DNA of 64,000 bases from Pseudoglutamicibacter cumminsii (GCF_003143995.1 NZ_QFWG01000007.1:61773-125772), one strand, 5' to 3'. Positions 31,137-41,832 are shown, counted from the first letter of the stretch. Program-made: numbers and translations. The notes: generated by a model not told the origin, from the sequence alone.

Positions 31137-32204
31137 TTAAGCGTAGTGACCATCGCTGCGGCGGACGTGGATGACGTCGCCTGCAGAGATCTGGTGCCGC
31201 TTGCCCGTGCTGTCTTCGACGATGAGGTGGCCGTATTCGTCGACGTCGCGCGCAACGCCTGTGATTTCGACGTCTTGCGGCAGGTGGACGCGCGCGTCCA
31301 CTCCGATGGTTGCGCAGTGTTTGCGGGTTGCGTCGATGAGGCTTGTGCAGCCGAGGGAACCCAGCGGCTGATCGAGCGGGCCACCGGCCGGCAGCCATTC
31401 GGAGAGCACCGCGATGACGCGGGTCCAGAACGCCGAGATGAGGTGATGGACGTCGGTCGTGCAGTTGTGGAGCGCGAGCGAGGTAGCGGTTGGCACCGGC
31501 AGTTCGTCTTTGGTCTGGGTCAGGTTGGTTCCAATGCCGACGACGAGGTTGAGGCCGCCAGCGCGCGTCGCCTTGGCAGGTTCCCCGGTTGTGATGCCGT
31601 TCTTGACACCGGTCTTGTCAGCGACGCCCGTCTTATCAGCCAGTCCTGTTTTGTCGGCGACACCAGTGTTATCGATTCCAGTCTTGTTGCCGTCCGTGCT
31701 AGCCGCGGCGCCGCGCGGCCCAGGCGACGAAGGAGCGACCTGCGCGAGGATTCCTGCGACTTTCTCGCCGCCCATCAAAACATCGTTAGGCCATTTGAGG
31801 CTCACGTCGGAGGCCGTGGACGCCGCGAGAACGTCCCGCCACACGAGCCCCACGAGCGTCGACGCCATCGCGAGCGATTCCGTCGGAACGCTCGGCGGCG
31901 CCTGAATCACCAGAGTCATCGCAAGCGCGGCGCCGGCCGGCGCTTCCCACACGCGGCCAAGCCGGCCTTTACCCGAGCGCTGATCAAGCGTGACGATCAA
32001 CGTTCCCGTCGCATCGGGCATGTCCGGTCCGCCCAGCTCACCGCTGGACAGCAGAGCGATCGCGTCATCGTTCGTGGACTCGGTGTGGTCCTTGACGATG
32101 AGCCGCGGCCATACAGATGTGCGTTCAGAACCGTGCAGGGCCGCCCATTCGGCGTGCGCGTTGGCGGTGATGATGTCGGCTTCAAGTCGCTCTGGGGTGT
32201 GCAT
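31137..32204 (-). CDS. birA: Biotin--[acetyl-CoA-carboxylase] ligase, with a repeat insertion
   Basis: A 355-residue enzyme that activates biotin with ATP and attaches it to the carboxylase lysine (here AccA3, 20 kb away). It lacks the N-terminal DNA-binding domain. Catalytic motifs are TLDQRSGKGRLGRVWEAP (biotinoyl-AMP loop), SLKWPNDVLMGGEKVAGILA and LVVGIGTNL. Between GILAQV and VVGIGTNL about 50 extra residues are inserted, containing four hexapeptides of the form ADKTGV. These come from 18-bp tandem repeats. The insert sits at a surface loop in the known BirA fold, so activity could persist. Total length is longer than the usual 260-300. Confidence 0.93.
   Translation of the reverse strand: MHTPERLEADIITANAHAEWAALHGSERTSVWPRLIVKDHTESTNDDAIALLSSGELGGPDMPDATGTLIVTLDQRSGKGRLGRVWEAPAGAALAMTLVIQAPPSVPTESLAMASTLVGLVWRDVLAASTASDVSLKWPNDVLMGGEKVAGILAQVAPSSPGPRGAAASTDGNKTGIDNTGVADKTGLADKTGVADKTGVKNGITTGEPAKATRAGGLNLVVGIGTNLTQTKDELPVPTATSLALHNCTTDVHHLISAFWTRVIAVLSEWLPAGGPLDQPLGSLGCTSLIDATRKHCATIGVDARVHLPQDVEITGVARDVDEYGHLIVEDSTGKRHQISAGDVIHVRRSDGHYA
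31605..31676 (-). repeat. 18-bp tandem repeats inside birA
   Basis: Four units of exactly 18 bp (31605, 31623, 31641, 31659), for example GACACCGGTCTTGTCAGC, with a partial fifth. They are in frame and encode hexapeptides close to ADKTGV. Confidence 0.88.
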
Positions 32205-32273
32205 GTCAACCTTTGCTCGCGTTGAACTTACGATGGTGGTTCGCCTTATGAACCTACCCTGATCAACATATCG

Positions 32274-32337
32274 CGCCGCGGCGCCTCACTCCCCGCCGCG
32301 GCGACTCACTGCCCTGAGATGAGCGATGTCACTCCCC
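32274..32337 (-). repeat. Tandem duplication at the SDR gene 3' end including stop codons
   Basis: CGCCGCGGCG-n-CTCACT units repeat with a 20-bp period (32274 and 32294), and a third weaker unit overlaps the SDR stop. On the minus strand GGGGAGTGA (the end of the gene), GGGCAGTGA and GGGGAGTGA occur in series, so the stop context appears three times. Confidence 0.75.
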
Positions 32338-33210
32338 TGGGATCGGCGAGATCGATCCTTTCGGCATGCGGTCTTTAGTCAGGAAGATGTCGGCGGTGAG
32401 CGGGCGGTGGGGGTTGATCGCGTAGCCGCTGAGGTCGGTGACGCCGGCCTCAGCGAGCGCTTCTTCGTCGGTCAGGAATTGGCCGGTGAAGGTGCGCGAT
32501 GGCTGGGTCAGCATGTGGTGTGCGGCGTCGGCGACGATGTCTGGGGTGCGTGCGCCGGAGAGCATCGCTTCGCCGCCGGGAAGGTTTTCGATCGCGGCGG
32601 TGTGGATGAGCGATGCGGGCCACAGCGAGTTGGCGGCGATCCCGTCGCTCGCGAACTCTGCCGCGAACCCGAGCGTGGTCATGCTCATCCCGTATTTAGC
32701 CATCGTGTAGCCGAGGTGTGCGCCAGCCCATTTCGGGTCGAGGTTCAGCGGCGGGGACAGCGTGAGGATGTGCGGGTTCTCTGCCTTCTTGAGGTGCGGG
32801 TACGCGGTTTTCGGCAGTGCGAAGGCTCCGCGCATGTTGATTTGGTGCATGAGGTCGAAGCGCTTCATGTCGAGCGCCGGGGTGGGGCTCAGGTTGATCG
32901 CGGAGGCGTTGTTAATCACGATGTCGATGCCACCGAACGCTTCCACTGTTGCGTCGACGGCGCGCTGGATGTCGTCGTCGTTGCGTACGTCGCCGACGAT
33001 TGCGAGGCCGCGGCCTCCGGCGTCGTTGATCTCTTCGACTGCGGTGTGCACGGTACCTTCGAGGTGAGCGTGTGGCTCGGCGGTTTTGGCGAGGATTGCG
33101 ATGTTGGCGCCGTCGCGGGCTGCTCGGAGGGCGATCGCGAGGCCGATGCCTCGGGATCCTCCGGACATGAGGATGGTTTTGCCTTTGAGAGTCGCAGTTG
33201 GGTTGCTCAC
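32329..33210 (-). CDS. Short-chain dehydrogenase/reductase (HSDL2-like)
   Basis: A 293-residue NAD(P)-dependent oxidoreductase from GTG 33210, which has AGGAGG at a 5-base spacing. The cofactor motif is MSGGSRGIGLAIAL (about 15-28), VINNASAI (about 96-103) follows, and the catalytic Tyr-Lys pair is in GYTMAKYGMS (YxxxK). The expected catalytic serine is the first or second residue of LTLSPPLNL. The sequence TILMSGGSRGIG with the later PTPALDMKRFDLM is typical of the hydroxysteroid dehydrogenase-like 2 subfamily, whose substrate is not established. It is on the opposite strand from accD and has its own regulation. Confidence 0.87.
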   Translation of the reverse strand: MSNPTATLKGKTILMSGGSRGIGLAIALRAARDGANIAILAKTAEPHAHLEGTVHTAVEEINDAGGRGLAIVGDVRNDDDIQRAVDATVEAFGGIDIVINNASAINLSPTPALDMKRFDLMHQINMRGAFALPKTAYPHLKKAENPHILTLSPPLNLDPKWAGAHLGYTMAKYGMSMTTLGFAAEFASDGIAANSLWPASLIHTAAIENLPGGEAMLSGARTPDIVADAAHHMLTQPSRTFTGQFLTDEEALAEAGVTDLSGYAINPHRPLTADIFLTKDRMPKGSISPIPGE

Positions 33211-33480
33211 GTGTGCCTCCTGATGCAGTCGCGAACGGTGCAAGATCAAAACAGAACAGTTGTGATCCAGGTTACATTGCCCAAGTGACTAGAGAGTAAC
33301 TAGAAGCGCGCCTGGTCACACTGCCGGCGCCCCACCGACGGTTCCGTCGACACAGACTGGGCTTTCTACCCTGTTTTTGTAGGACTCCCACAAATGCTTT
33401 GGCGCAAATACCCCGTAGAATGGGCGAGATGCCTTTCTTTTTGAGAGGTTTCCACCAAAACGAAGGAGAGTTCGCAAGCG

Positions 33481-35090
<1,610 letters not shown>

Positions 35091-35094
<4 letters not shown>

Positions 35095-35342
35095 GCACCA
35101 AGCAAGATTTTTCCTGGGCACCACAAACCACGTCGGCTCCACAGCCGGCGGACCTTCGGGTCGTGCGTGGCGAAGCCACCGATGAGGAGATCGCGGCACT
35201 GTTCGCCGTCATCCTTGCAGAGGCTCAGTCACGCCAGGCCGCTGAGCAAGCGCCACCGTCAACCCGCAGCGAAATCCTGCGCCGCGCCGCAACCATCCGC
35301 GGACGGTTGACGACGCTACCGGGGCTTTTCCGGCGCAAATAA
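35091..35342 (+). CDS. accE: Acyl-CoA carboxylase epsilon subunit
   Basis: An 83-residue small subunit found only in actinobacterial acyl-CoA carboxylases; it stabilises the complex of AccA3 and AccD5. The central [20 protein letters not shown] (about 22-41) is the conserved helix seen in AccE5. The start is a GTG in the accD stop region (GTGA overlap), so translation is coupled. The Arg-rich C-terminus GLFRRK is usual for the family. Confidence 0.9.
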
Positions 35343-35375
35343 ACTCAATCGGTGGCCCGCAACCCACCGCCTTAC

Positions 35376-35418
35376 GGCAGGCCGATGCGTACGAACACCG
35401 TACGCATCGGCCTGCCGC
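35376..35418 (+). terminator. Long perfect hairpin after accE
   Basis: An 18-bp perfect stem (CGGCAGGCCGATGCGTAC and its complement) with a 7-base loop lies 33 bases after the accE stop. It has no T-run, so it may be a rho-dependent or processing hairpin. It also sits 60 bases before the next gene. Confidence 0.6.
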
Positions 35419-35478
35419 ATCGTTCTCAGCGCGCTATTGACAGCGCGGCGTACATGATGCGTCCCAAGGAGGATGTCG

Positions 35479-37347
35479 ATGAGTCAGTTTTCACCGCGGA
35501 TGGTTCTGCACCGCACCATGGCAGGACAGCGAACCAAAGACCACGGGAAGATCTCCAAGGGGACGCTCAAGCGCATCTGGGGATTCGCATCCAAACGCAA
35601 AACGATGCTGTTCCTGTTCCTTGGTCTCTCTGTTGTGATTTCGGTGATCGGGGTCATCACTCCGGTCCTCGCGGGTGATGTTGTCAACGCGATTACCTCC
35701 GGCGGGCCAGTTGAAGTGATTGTGTGGCTCGCGATCGCGATCGCTGCACTCGCGCTCGCCGACGCCGGCTTCAGCCTTTTGAACCGTTACTTTTCCTCGA
35801 AGCTCGGCGAAGGCTTGATTTACGACCTTCGCACCACGGTGTTCGATCACGTACAGACGATGCCAATCGCGTTTTTCAACCGCACCCGTACGGGCGCTCT
35901 GGTTTCACGCTTGAATAACGACGTCATCGGCGCTCAGCGAGCGTTTTCGAACACGCTTTCCGGGGTCGTTGCGAACATCGTTTCGCTCGCTCTCACCGTG
36001 GGTGTCATGGTCACGATTTCGTGGCAGGTCACGCTATTTTCGATCTTGCTGTTGCCGGTTTTCTTGATCCCTGCCCGCTTGCTGGGTGGCCGTTTGGCCT
36101 CGCTTCAGCGCGAAGCGGCGGACTACAACGCGGCGATGTCCACGCGCATGACGGAGCGGTTCTCCGCGGGTGGCGCTACCTTGGTCAAGTTGTTCGGTGC
36201 GCCAAACGCGGAGTCCCAGGCATTTTCCGAGCGCGCCGGCCGGGTGCGGGACATCGGCGTCAAGACTGCGATGTTGCAGACCACCTTTGTTCAGGCGCTC
36301 ACGCTGGTTTCGGCGTTGGCTTTGGCGCTCGTGTATGGCGTGGGTGGTGTCCAGGCGGTTCTGGGGCACCTCAATGCGGGTGAAGTGGTGACGCTCGCAA
36401 TGCTGTTGACGCGCTTGTACGCCCCGCTGACGATGCTCGCGAACGCTCGCATGGACATCATGAGCGCGATCGTCTCATTCGAGCGGGTTTTCGAGGTCTT
36501 GGATCTGGATCCGCTGATCAAGGAGAAGCCGAATGCGGTCGCTTTGGGTTCCGGCCCGGTCAAGGTTGCGTTCAACGATGTGCGGTTCGCCTACCCGACG
36601 GCCGACCAGGTTTCGCTGGCTTCCCTTGAGGACGTCGCGGTGCTTGATCAGCGCGACAGTTCCGAGGTCTTGCACGGGATCGACTTCACGATTGAGGCGG
36701 GCCAGACGGTTGCGCTCGTGGGGTCGAGTGGCGCGGGTAAGTCCACGATCGCGTCGCTTCTTCCACGGCTGTATGACGCGACGGAAGGTAGCATCACGCT
36801 CAACGATGTCGATGTGTGTGACGTGAGTTTCGATTCGCTCAAGCACACGATCGGCGTCGTGACCCAAGACGGTCACCTGTTCCATGAGTCGATCCGCGAT
36901 AACCTCGCGATCGCTTCGCCGAACGCTACGGATGAGCAACTGTGGTCTGCGCTCGAGCGTGCGCGGCTCAAGCCTGTGATTGAGGCACTGCCCGATGGCC
37001 TGGATACGGTGATCGGTGAGCGCGGCTACCGCTTGTCTGGTGGCGAGCGGCAGCGGCTCACGATTGCACGTTTGCTTCTCGCGGCTCCGGCTGTGGTCGT
37101 CTTGGATGAGGCGACCTCGGCTTTGGATTCGACGAACGAAGCCGCGGTTCAGAACGCGCTTTCGGAAGCTATGGCTGGCCGGACAGCACTCGTGATTGCC
37201 CACCGGCTCTCAACGATCCGTGCGGCGGACGCGATCCTTGTGGTCGAGGGCGGCCGCATCATCGAGCAAGGTAACCACGAGGAGCTATTAGCTCAGGGCG
37301 GACGCTACGCCGAGCTGTACCGGACCCAGTTCGCCTCTCAGGAATGA
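35479..37347 (+). CDS. ABC transporter, fused membrane and ATPase domains (exporter type)
   Basis: A 622-residue half-transporter. ATG 35479 is preferred because AGGAGG is 6 bases before it; an ATG two codons earlier abuts that ribosome binding site. Six membrane segments (about 42-330) make the type I exporter fold. The ATPase has Walker A GSSGAGKST (about 430), signature LSGGERQR, Walker B VVVLDEATSALDS and H-loop IAHRLST. The CtermVEGGRIIEQGNHEELL pattern is typical for multidrug/lipid exporters that act as homodimers. Substrate is unknown. Its last codons are echoed by a 14-15-base near-repeat (CTCAGG...TGATC) just after the stop. Confidence 0.9.
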   Translation: MSQFSPRMVLHRTMAGQRTKDHGKISKGTLKRIWGFASKRKTMLFLFLGLSVVISVIGVITPVLAGDVVNAITSGGPVEVIVWLAIAIAALALADAGFSLLNRYFSSKLGEGLIYDLRTTVFDHVQTMPIAFFNRTRTGALVSRLNNDVIGAQRAFSNTLSGVVANIVSLALTVGVMVTISWQVTLFSILLLPVFLIPARLLGGRLASLQREAADYNAAMSTRMTERFSAGGATLVKLFGAPNAESQAFSERAGRVRDIGVKTAMLQTTFVQALTLVSALALALVYGVGGVQAVLGHLNAGEVVTLAMLLTRLYAPLTMLANARMDIMSAIVSFERVFEVLDLDPLIKEKPNAVALGSGPVKVAFNDVRFAYPTADQVSLASLEDVAVLDQRDSSEVLHGIDFTIEAGQTVALVGSSGAGKSTIASLLPRLYDATEGSITLNDVDVCDVSFDSLKHTIGVVTQDGHLFHESIRDNLAIASPNATDEQLWSALERARLKPVIEALPDGLDTVIGERGYRLSGGERQRLTIARLLLAAPAVVVLDEATSALDSTNEAAVQNALSEAMAGRTALVIAHRLSTIRAADAILVVEGGRIIEQGNHEELLAQGGRYAELYRTQFASQE

Positions 37348-37580
37348 TCACCTCAGGGTGATCCCTGCCACGAATCGCTCGGTTCTGGCCAGATTCCTGA
37401 CATGTTCTGTAACACAACACGCATTTGTTTTATTGGTCATGCACATACTGTGTCAGTGTTTGTGTTCCCGGGTTAACGCGCGCGTGAGCCGTCGTTGCAC
37501 GGTAATAGGCGTACGCTAGACACCCTGGAATTACTTATTCCCGGCCGCCAAGGCCGGTGCCACTGTGAAGGGAGGGTCCG

Positions 37581-38555
37581 ATGATTACGTTGAAAGGCTT
37601 GCGTAAAGAGTTCGCAGGCACAACTGCTTTAGAAGGCATCGATCTGCACGTTGAGTCCGGCCTCATCCACGGAATCGTCGGACGCTCGGGCGCAGGTAAA
37701 TCGACTCTGATTCGTTGCCTCACCGGACTCGAAACCCCGACGTCGGGAACCGTGGAAATCAACGGCGAAGACGTCACCGCCTACACCGGCGCTCGTTTGC
37801 GTAAAGCCCGCCGATCCATCGGGATGGTCTTCCAGCACGCCGAGCTGTTGGATTCCAAGACCGCGCTCGAGAACATCGCTCACCCTCTGCTGATCGCCGG
37901 GGTCAAGAAGAAGCAGGCGATGGAGCGGGCACGTGAACTCGTAACCCTCGTTGGTCTGGATGGTCGCGAAAACAACCACCCGGCTCAGCTTTCAGGTGGG
38001 CAACGTCAGCGCGTCGGTATCGCACGCGCGCTCGCGACCGAACCGAAGATTTTGTTGTGTGACGAGCCGACGTCGGCGCTCGACTCAACCACGACCGCCC
38101 AGATCCTCGCCCTCATCAAGCGCCTCCGCGACGACCTCGGCATCACCGTCTTGATCATCACCCACGAAATGTCGGTGGTCCGTGAGATCTGCGATTCCGT
38201 GACCCTGCTCGCCGAAGGCCGGAATCAGCACACCGCATCGTTGCGTGATGTGCTCTCCGACCCGTCGTCTACGTTGGCGCGCGAGCTAATCCCGTTGCCA
38301 TCCGCACCGATCCGCGACGCCGAAGACGACACCGCGATGCTGGAGATCAGCATCGCCGGCATGTCCGCGTCAGAGGTATTCGAAGCAGCACAGCAGGCGG
38401 GAACCCCGATCGTCGAAGTTGAGGCCGCTATGTTGGAGCGTATCGCAGGCCTCGATGTTGGCCGCATGCGGATCCGTAGCACTGACACTCAAGCCACCCG
38501 CGCGTTGGCTCGCACCCTGTCCGAACGTGGAATCTACGTCGAGGAGGCAGCATGA
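37581..38555 (+). CDS. metN: Methionine ABC transporter ATP-binding protein
   Basis: A 324-residue ATPase of the MetNIQ importer for L/D-methionine. Walker A is VGRSGAGKSTLIRC (about 34-47), signature QLSGGQRQRVGIA, Walker B ILLCDEPTSALDS and H-loop IITHEMSVV. The C-terminal 75 residues (ISIAGMSASEVFEAAQ and on) are the NIL/ACT-like domain that binds methionine and causes trans-inhibition. Strong ribosome binding site GGGAGG 5 bases before the ATG. Its last codon overlaps metI by 4 bases. The 233-base upstream gap shows no SAM riboswitch. Confidence 0.95.
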   Translation: MITLKGLRKEFAGTTALEGIDLHVESGLIHGIVGRSGAGKSTLIRCLTGLETPTSGTVEINGEDVTAYTGARLRKARRSIGMVFQHAELLDSKTALENIAHPLLIAGVKKKQAMERARELVTLVGLDGRENNHPAQLSGGQRQRVGIARALATEPKILLCDEPTSALDSTTTAQILALIKRLRDDLGITVLIITHEMSVVREICDSVTLLAEGRNQHTASLRDVLSDPSSTLARELIPLPSAPIRDAEDDTAMLEISIAGMSASEVFEAAQQAGTPIVEVEAAMLERIAGLDVGRMRIRSTDTQATRALARTLSERGIYVEEAA

Positions 38556-39289
38556 TTACACAACTGAACACGCTCGCTACACACCTCCACACTGTCCCTG
38601 GGCAGGTGCTCGCCGCAGACGGGGAAACCTGGTTCAACAACCCGGTGATCCGGGATTCGCTGTGGCCAGCAACCCAAGAGACGCTGCTGATGACCGTTTT
38701 CTCGTCGGTCTTTGCGGTAGTCCTAGGCCTTCCACTGGGTATCTGGGTGTGGATGACGTCAAAGGGCGGACTCGCTCCGAACCCTGTGGTGCACCGCATC
38801 ATCAGCTCGATCGTTGACCTCGGCCGTTCGATCCCGTTCATCATTCTCATCATCGCGTTGATCCCGTTCACACGGTTCATGGTCGGTAAAGCGATCGGGT
38901 GGGAAGCGACCGTGGTCCCGCTCGCTGTGGGCGCGATCCCGTTCTTCGCGCGGCTCGCTGAAAGCGCGATGCGTGAAGTGGCTACAGGCAAGATCGAAGC
39001 CGTGCAGATGATGGGCGCAACGAACGGGCAGATCGTGCGCCAAGTCATGATCCCTGAGGCGATGCCCGCGCTGGTTTCCTCGGCGACCGTCACCGCGGTC
39101 ACGCTGGTTTCCTACACCGCGATGGCCGGCGCAGTCGGCGGCGGAGGCCTCGGTGCGCTCGCGATGAACTATGGCTACAGCCAATACCAAACGGACACGA
39201 TGATCGCCTGCATCATCGTCGTCGTCGCAATCGTTATCGCTATTCAAATGTTCGGTGACTGGCTCGCGCGCCGCGTCAACCACCGCTAA
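38552..39289 (+). CDS. metI: Methionine ABC transporter permease
   Basis: A 245-residue permease with about five or six membrane segments. The coupling-helix EAA motif is EAVQMMGATNGQIVRQVMIPEAMP (about 150-173 by position), the conserved ATPase contact. SIPFIILIIALIPFTRF and GGGLGALAMNYGYS are usual MetI motifs. Start ATG overlaps metN by 4 bases (ATGA). Confidence 0.95.
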   Translation: MITQLNTLATHLHTVPGQVLAADGETWFNNPVIRDSLWPATQETLLMTVFSSVFAVVLGLPLGIWVWMTSKGGLAPNPVVHRIISSIVDLGRSIPFIILIIALIPFTRFMVGKAIGWEATVVPLAVGAIPFFARLAESAMREVATGKIEAVQMMGATNGQIVRQVMIPEAMPALVSSATVTAVTLVSYTAMAGAVGGGGLGALAMNYGYSQYQTDTMIACIIVVVAIVIAIQMFGDWLARRVNHR

Positions 39290-39343
39290 TCCAAACCGTC
39301 CTCAGATACGCATATCTGGGAACACTCACCCCTAAGGAGAACA

Positions 39344-40195
39344 ATGCGCTTCTTGCGTAAGTTCGCGGCAGGCTCTGCCGCACTAGCAGTCACCGTCAGC
39401 CTCGCTGGATGCGGCCTCATGGGCGGCAACGATAAGAGCAGCGTCGGTAAAGAAGACGGCGACATCACGACCCTGACGATCGGCGCTACCCCGGTCCCGC
39501 AGGCCAAGATCCTCAAGTTCGTGGACGATAACCTCGCCAAGGACGCCGGCCTTGACCTCGAAATCAAGGAATTCACCGACTACGCGCTCCCTAACCAGGC
39601 GCTCAACGACGGCGACATCGACGCCAACTACTTCCAGCACGAGCCATACCTCAAGGAAGAGATCTCCAAGAAGGGCTACGAGCTCGCCCACTTCGAGGGC
39701 ATCCACATCGAGCCGCTCGCGCTGTACTCCTCGAAGGCTAAGAGCGTTGATGAGATCAAGGACGGCGGCAAGATCGCTATCCCGAACGATCCATCCAACA
39801 TGGGCCGTGCGCTCAAGCTGCTTGAAGACGCTGGCCTGATCAAAATCAAGGACGGCGTTGACGCCGTTTCCGCGACGATCCACGACATCGATGAGAACTC
39901 GAAGAACCTCCAGTTCGTAGAAGCCGATGCCGCTACCCTGCCGCGCGTCATGGAAGACCTCGACGGCGCGGTCATCAACGGCAACTTCGCTCTTGAAGGC
40001 GGCCTGACCCCGTCCGAGGACGGCCTGTTCCTCGAGAAGGCTGAAGACAACCCGTACGCGAACCTGCTGGCTGTCCGCGAGTCCACCAAGGATGACGAGA
40101 ACATCAAGAAGCTCGACGAGCTGCTGCACTCCGATGAGGTCAAGCAGTTCATCGAAGAAAACTGGAAAGACGGAACCGTCATCCCAGCGTTCTAA
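39344..40195 (+). CDS. metQ: Methionine-binding lipoprotein
   Basis: A 283-residue substrate-binding lipoprotein. The signal peptide (MRFLRKFAAGSAALAVTVSL) ends in the lipobox LAGC with Cys at residue 23, so it is lipid-anchored outside the membrane. The mature domain has LTIGATPVPQAKILKF, then IEIKEFTDYALPNQALNDGD-like motifs, EPLALYSSK and IPNDPSNMGRAL, the methionine-binding NlpA fold. AAGGAGAACA precedes the ATG. A strong hairpin terminator follows. Confidence 0.95.
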   Translation: MRFLRKFAAGSAALAVTVSLAGCGLMGGNDKSSVGKEDGDITTLTIGATPVPQAKILKFVDDNLAKDAGLDLEIKEFTDYALPNQALNDGDIDANYFQHEPYLKEEISKKGYELAHFEGIHIEPLALYSSKAKSVDEIKDGGKIAIPNDPSNMGRALKLLEDAGLIKIKDGVDAVSATIHDIDENSKNLQFVEADAATLPRVMEDLDGAVINGNFALEGGLTPSEDGLFLEKAEDNPYANLLAVRESTKDDENIKKLDELLHSDEVKQFIEENWKDGTVIPAF

Positions 40196-40225
40196 TTCGG
40201 TTGCGGTTTAGCGCGGTTACTCTTT

Positions 40226-40270
40226 AACGCCCCGGGGCTCCAGAGACACGTTCTCTGGAGCCCCGGCGTT
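40226..40270. terminator. Bidirectional terminator between metQ and catC
   Basis: A long hairpin, AACGCC-CCGGGGCTCCAGAGA paired with TCTCTGGAGCCCCGG-CGTT over a 4-5-base loop, with flanking T-rich ends (TTTAACGC). Serves convergent metQ and catC. Confidence 0.85.
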
Positions 40271-40293
40271 TAACGCGAATTAGGCGCCTACTG

Positions 40294-40602
40294 TTAGTTG
40301 CCCTCTACAGGCGCGAAGAAGTCGGCCTTCGTTGCATTCGGGTGCGTAGCCAGCGGGGTCACCTTGACGTCCATGTACTTGAACATCGGGAAGCCCTGGA
40401 AGATCGAGTGGAGCTCATCGTGGCCGTCGACGTCATACATCGAGTAGTTCGAGTACTCCCCGACCACGCGCCAGATGCCCTTCATGATGCCGCGGTTCTG
40501 AAGATCAGAAGAGTAGGCCTTCTCTCGCTTCTGGAAGTCAGCCATCGTGTCCGGGTCCATGTCCTCCGGGAAGTGAACGTCCATGCGGGCCAGAAACAGC
40601 AT
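40294..40602 (-). CDS. catC: Muconolactone delta-isomerase
   Basis: A 102-residue decameric enzyme that converts muconolactone to 3-oxoadipate enol-lactone, third step of the catechol branch of the beta-ketoadipate pathway. MLFLARMDVHFPEDMDPD is the family start; IWRVVGEYSNYSMYDVDGHD (about 44-63) and FPMFKYMDVKVTPLATHPN are conserved. Ribosome binding site AGGAG is 6 bases before the ATG. It is divergent from catR with a 273-base regulatory gap. Confidence 0.95.
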   Translation of the reverse strand: MLFLARMDVHFPEDMDPDTMADFQKREKAYSSDLQNRGIMKGIWRVVGEYSNYSMYDVDGHDELHSIFQGFPMFKYMDVKVTPLATHPNATKADFFAPVEGN

Positions 40603-40713
40603 CGTGATCTCCTTCGCGTGAATGTGCAGTCTGGTGTGTGCTCAGTCTGTATGCCTAGGCTTCAGCCTATTCACCCTTTACCGTAGTCTGAAGTATCTAA
40701 ACCACAGGCATTG

Positions 40714-40728
40714 ATACCTGGGGCGTAT
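40714..40728. promoter_or_regulatory. Candidate CatR operator (ATAC-N7-GTAT)
   Basis: ATACCTGGGGCGTAT matches the ATAC-N7-GTAT consensus established for BenM/CatM-type LysR regulators. It lies between divergent catC and catR. A further pair of CCGAGTATCA direct repeats sits about 40-60 bases before catR (40824-40851). Confidence 0.6.
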
Positions 40729-40875
40729 GGGTAGGGCTCATAAAAGTCTTTCACATTTCGCCCCCGCTGAACCTAGGGTGAGATACGTCACCGGACTCGA
40801 GATTCGAGTGCGATGCGCCCAACGCGACCGAGTATCAGACCGAGTATCACTGCCTGCACGAAACGGAGAGGACCC

Positions 40876-41832
40876 ATGGAACTACGCCATTTGCGGTACT
40901 TCGTGGCAGTTGCAGAAGAAAAGCACTTCGGACGCGCCGCCCAGCGACTACACATCGCACAGCCGCCGCTTTCAGCGCAGATCAAACAGCTCGAACAAGA
41001 ACTCGGAACTCAGCTGTTTGAACGCACGACCCGCCGCGTTGATCTCACCCCCGCCGGTGAGCTGCTCCTCGAGCGAGCGACCGGGATCCTTTCCGCCGTC
41101 GAATCCGCGCAAAGTGACGTGGCCGATGTCGGTGCCGGCTCCGCGGGTGTGCTGCGGGTTGGCTTCACGGGCAGCGCGACCCACGAACTCATGCCGGCCG
41201 CGATCCGCCTCTCCCACCATCGATACCCATCGGTACGGCTCAAAGTCTTCGGTGAGCTGCTGACCCCTCACATGGAGCAAGCTCTACTCGATAACCGCAT
41301 GGATCTGGCTGTACTGCGGCCGCCTATTTCATCCGATGAACTGAACTACAAGCCCATCATGGACACCCGGCTCGCGTTGGCGATCAGCCGGAACCATCCC
41401 CTCGCGGAAGACTCCGGTCCAGTGAGCCCCGAAGACGTCATGAACATCGACGTCGTGAGCTATCCCCGTGAATCCGCCGTAGCATCGCTCGCCTACCAAG
41501 CCTGCCGCGAACACGGCTTCCGGCCGCGCGTGGTGCAAACCGCAACCGAAACCAGCACGCTCAACGCGCTCGTGGCTGCGAACATCGGGGTCGCGTTCGT
41601 TCCGTATTCCGCGCAGTACCCCTTCCAGGAGTCCATCGTCCTGCGCCCACTGCAGACCGACATCACGGTCAGCCTCGGCATCGCGTGGAAGGGCGACGCG
41701 CTGACCCCTATCGCAGAAAACTTCATCACCACGACCATCGACGCGGCGGCCAAGCTGCCGCAGCCGGACGTGGCATACCCAGACATAACGGGCCGGGATA
41801 AGACGGACCGGAACCGCACACGCAAGAGCTAA
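40876..41832 (+). CDS. catR: LysR-family regulator of catechol genes
   Basis: A 318-residue transcription factor from ATG 40876, with GGAGAGGA 5 bases upstream. The winged-helix domain is MELRHLRYFVAVAEEKHFGR and AQPPLSAQIKQLEQELGTQL, and the C-terminal two-domain sensor starts at GVLRVGFTGSATHEL. The N-terminal ELRHLRYFVAVAEEKHFGRAA is the CatR/BenM/CatM branch signature. The neighbours catB (25 bases downstream) and catC (divergent) suggest muconate as inducer. Symbol assigned by context and subfamily likeness. Confidence 0.85.
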   Translation: MELRHLRYFVAVAEEKHFGRAAQRLHIAQPPLSAQIKQLEQELGTQLFERTTRRVDLTPAGELLLERATGILSAVESAQSDVADVGAGSAGVLRVGFTGSATHELMPAAIRLSHHRYPSVRLKVFGELLTPHMEQALLDNRMDLAVLRPPISSDELNYKPIMDTRLALAISRNHPLAEDSGPVSPEDVMNIDVVSYPRESAVASLAYQACREHGFRPRVVQTATETSTLNALVAANIGVAFVPYSAQYPFQESIVLRPLQTDITVSLGIAWKGDALTPIAENFITTTIDAAAKLPQPDVAYPDITGRDKTDRNRTRKS

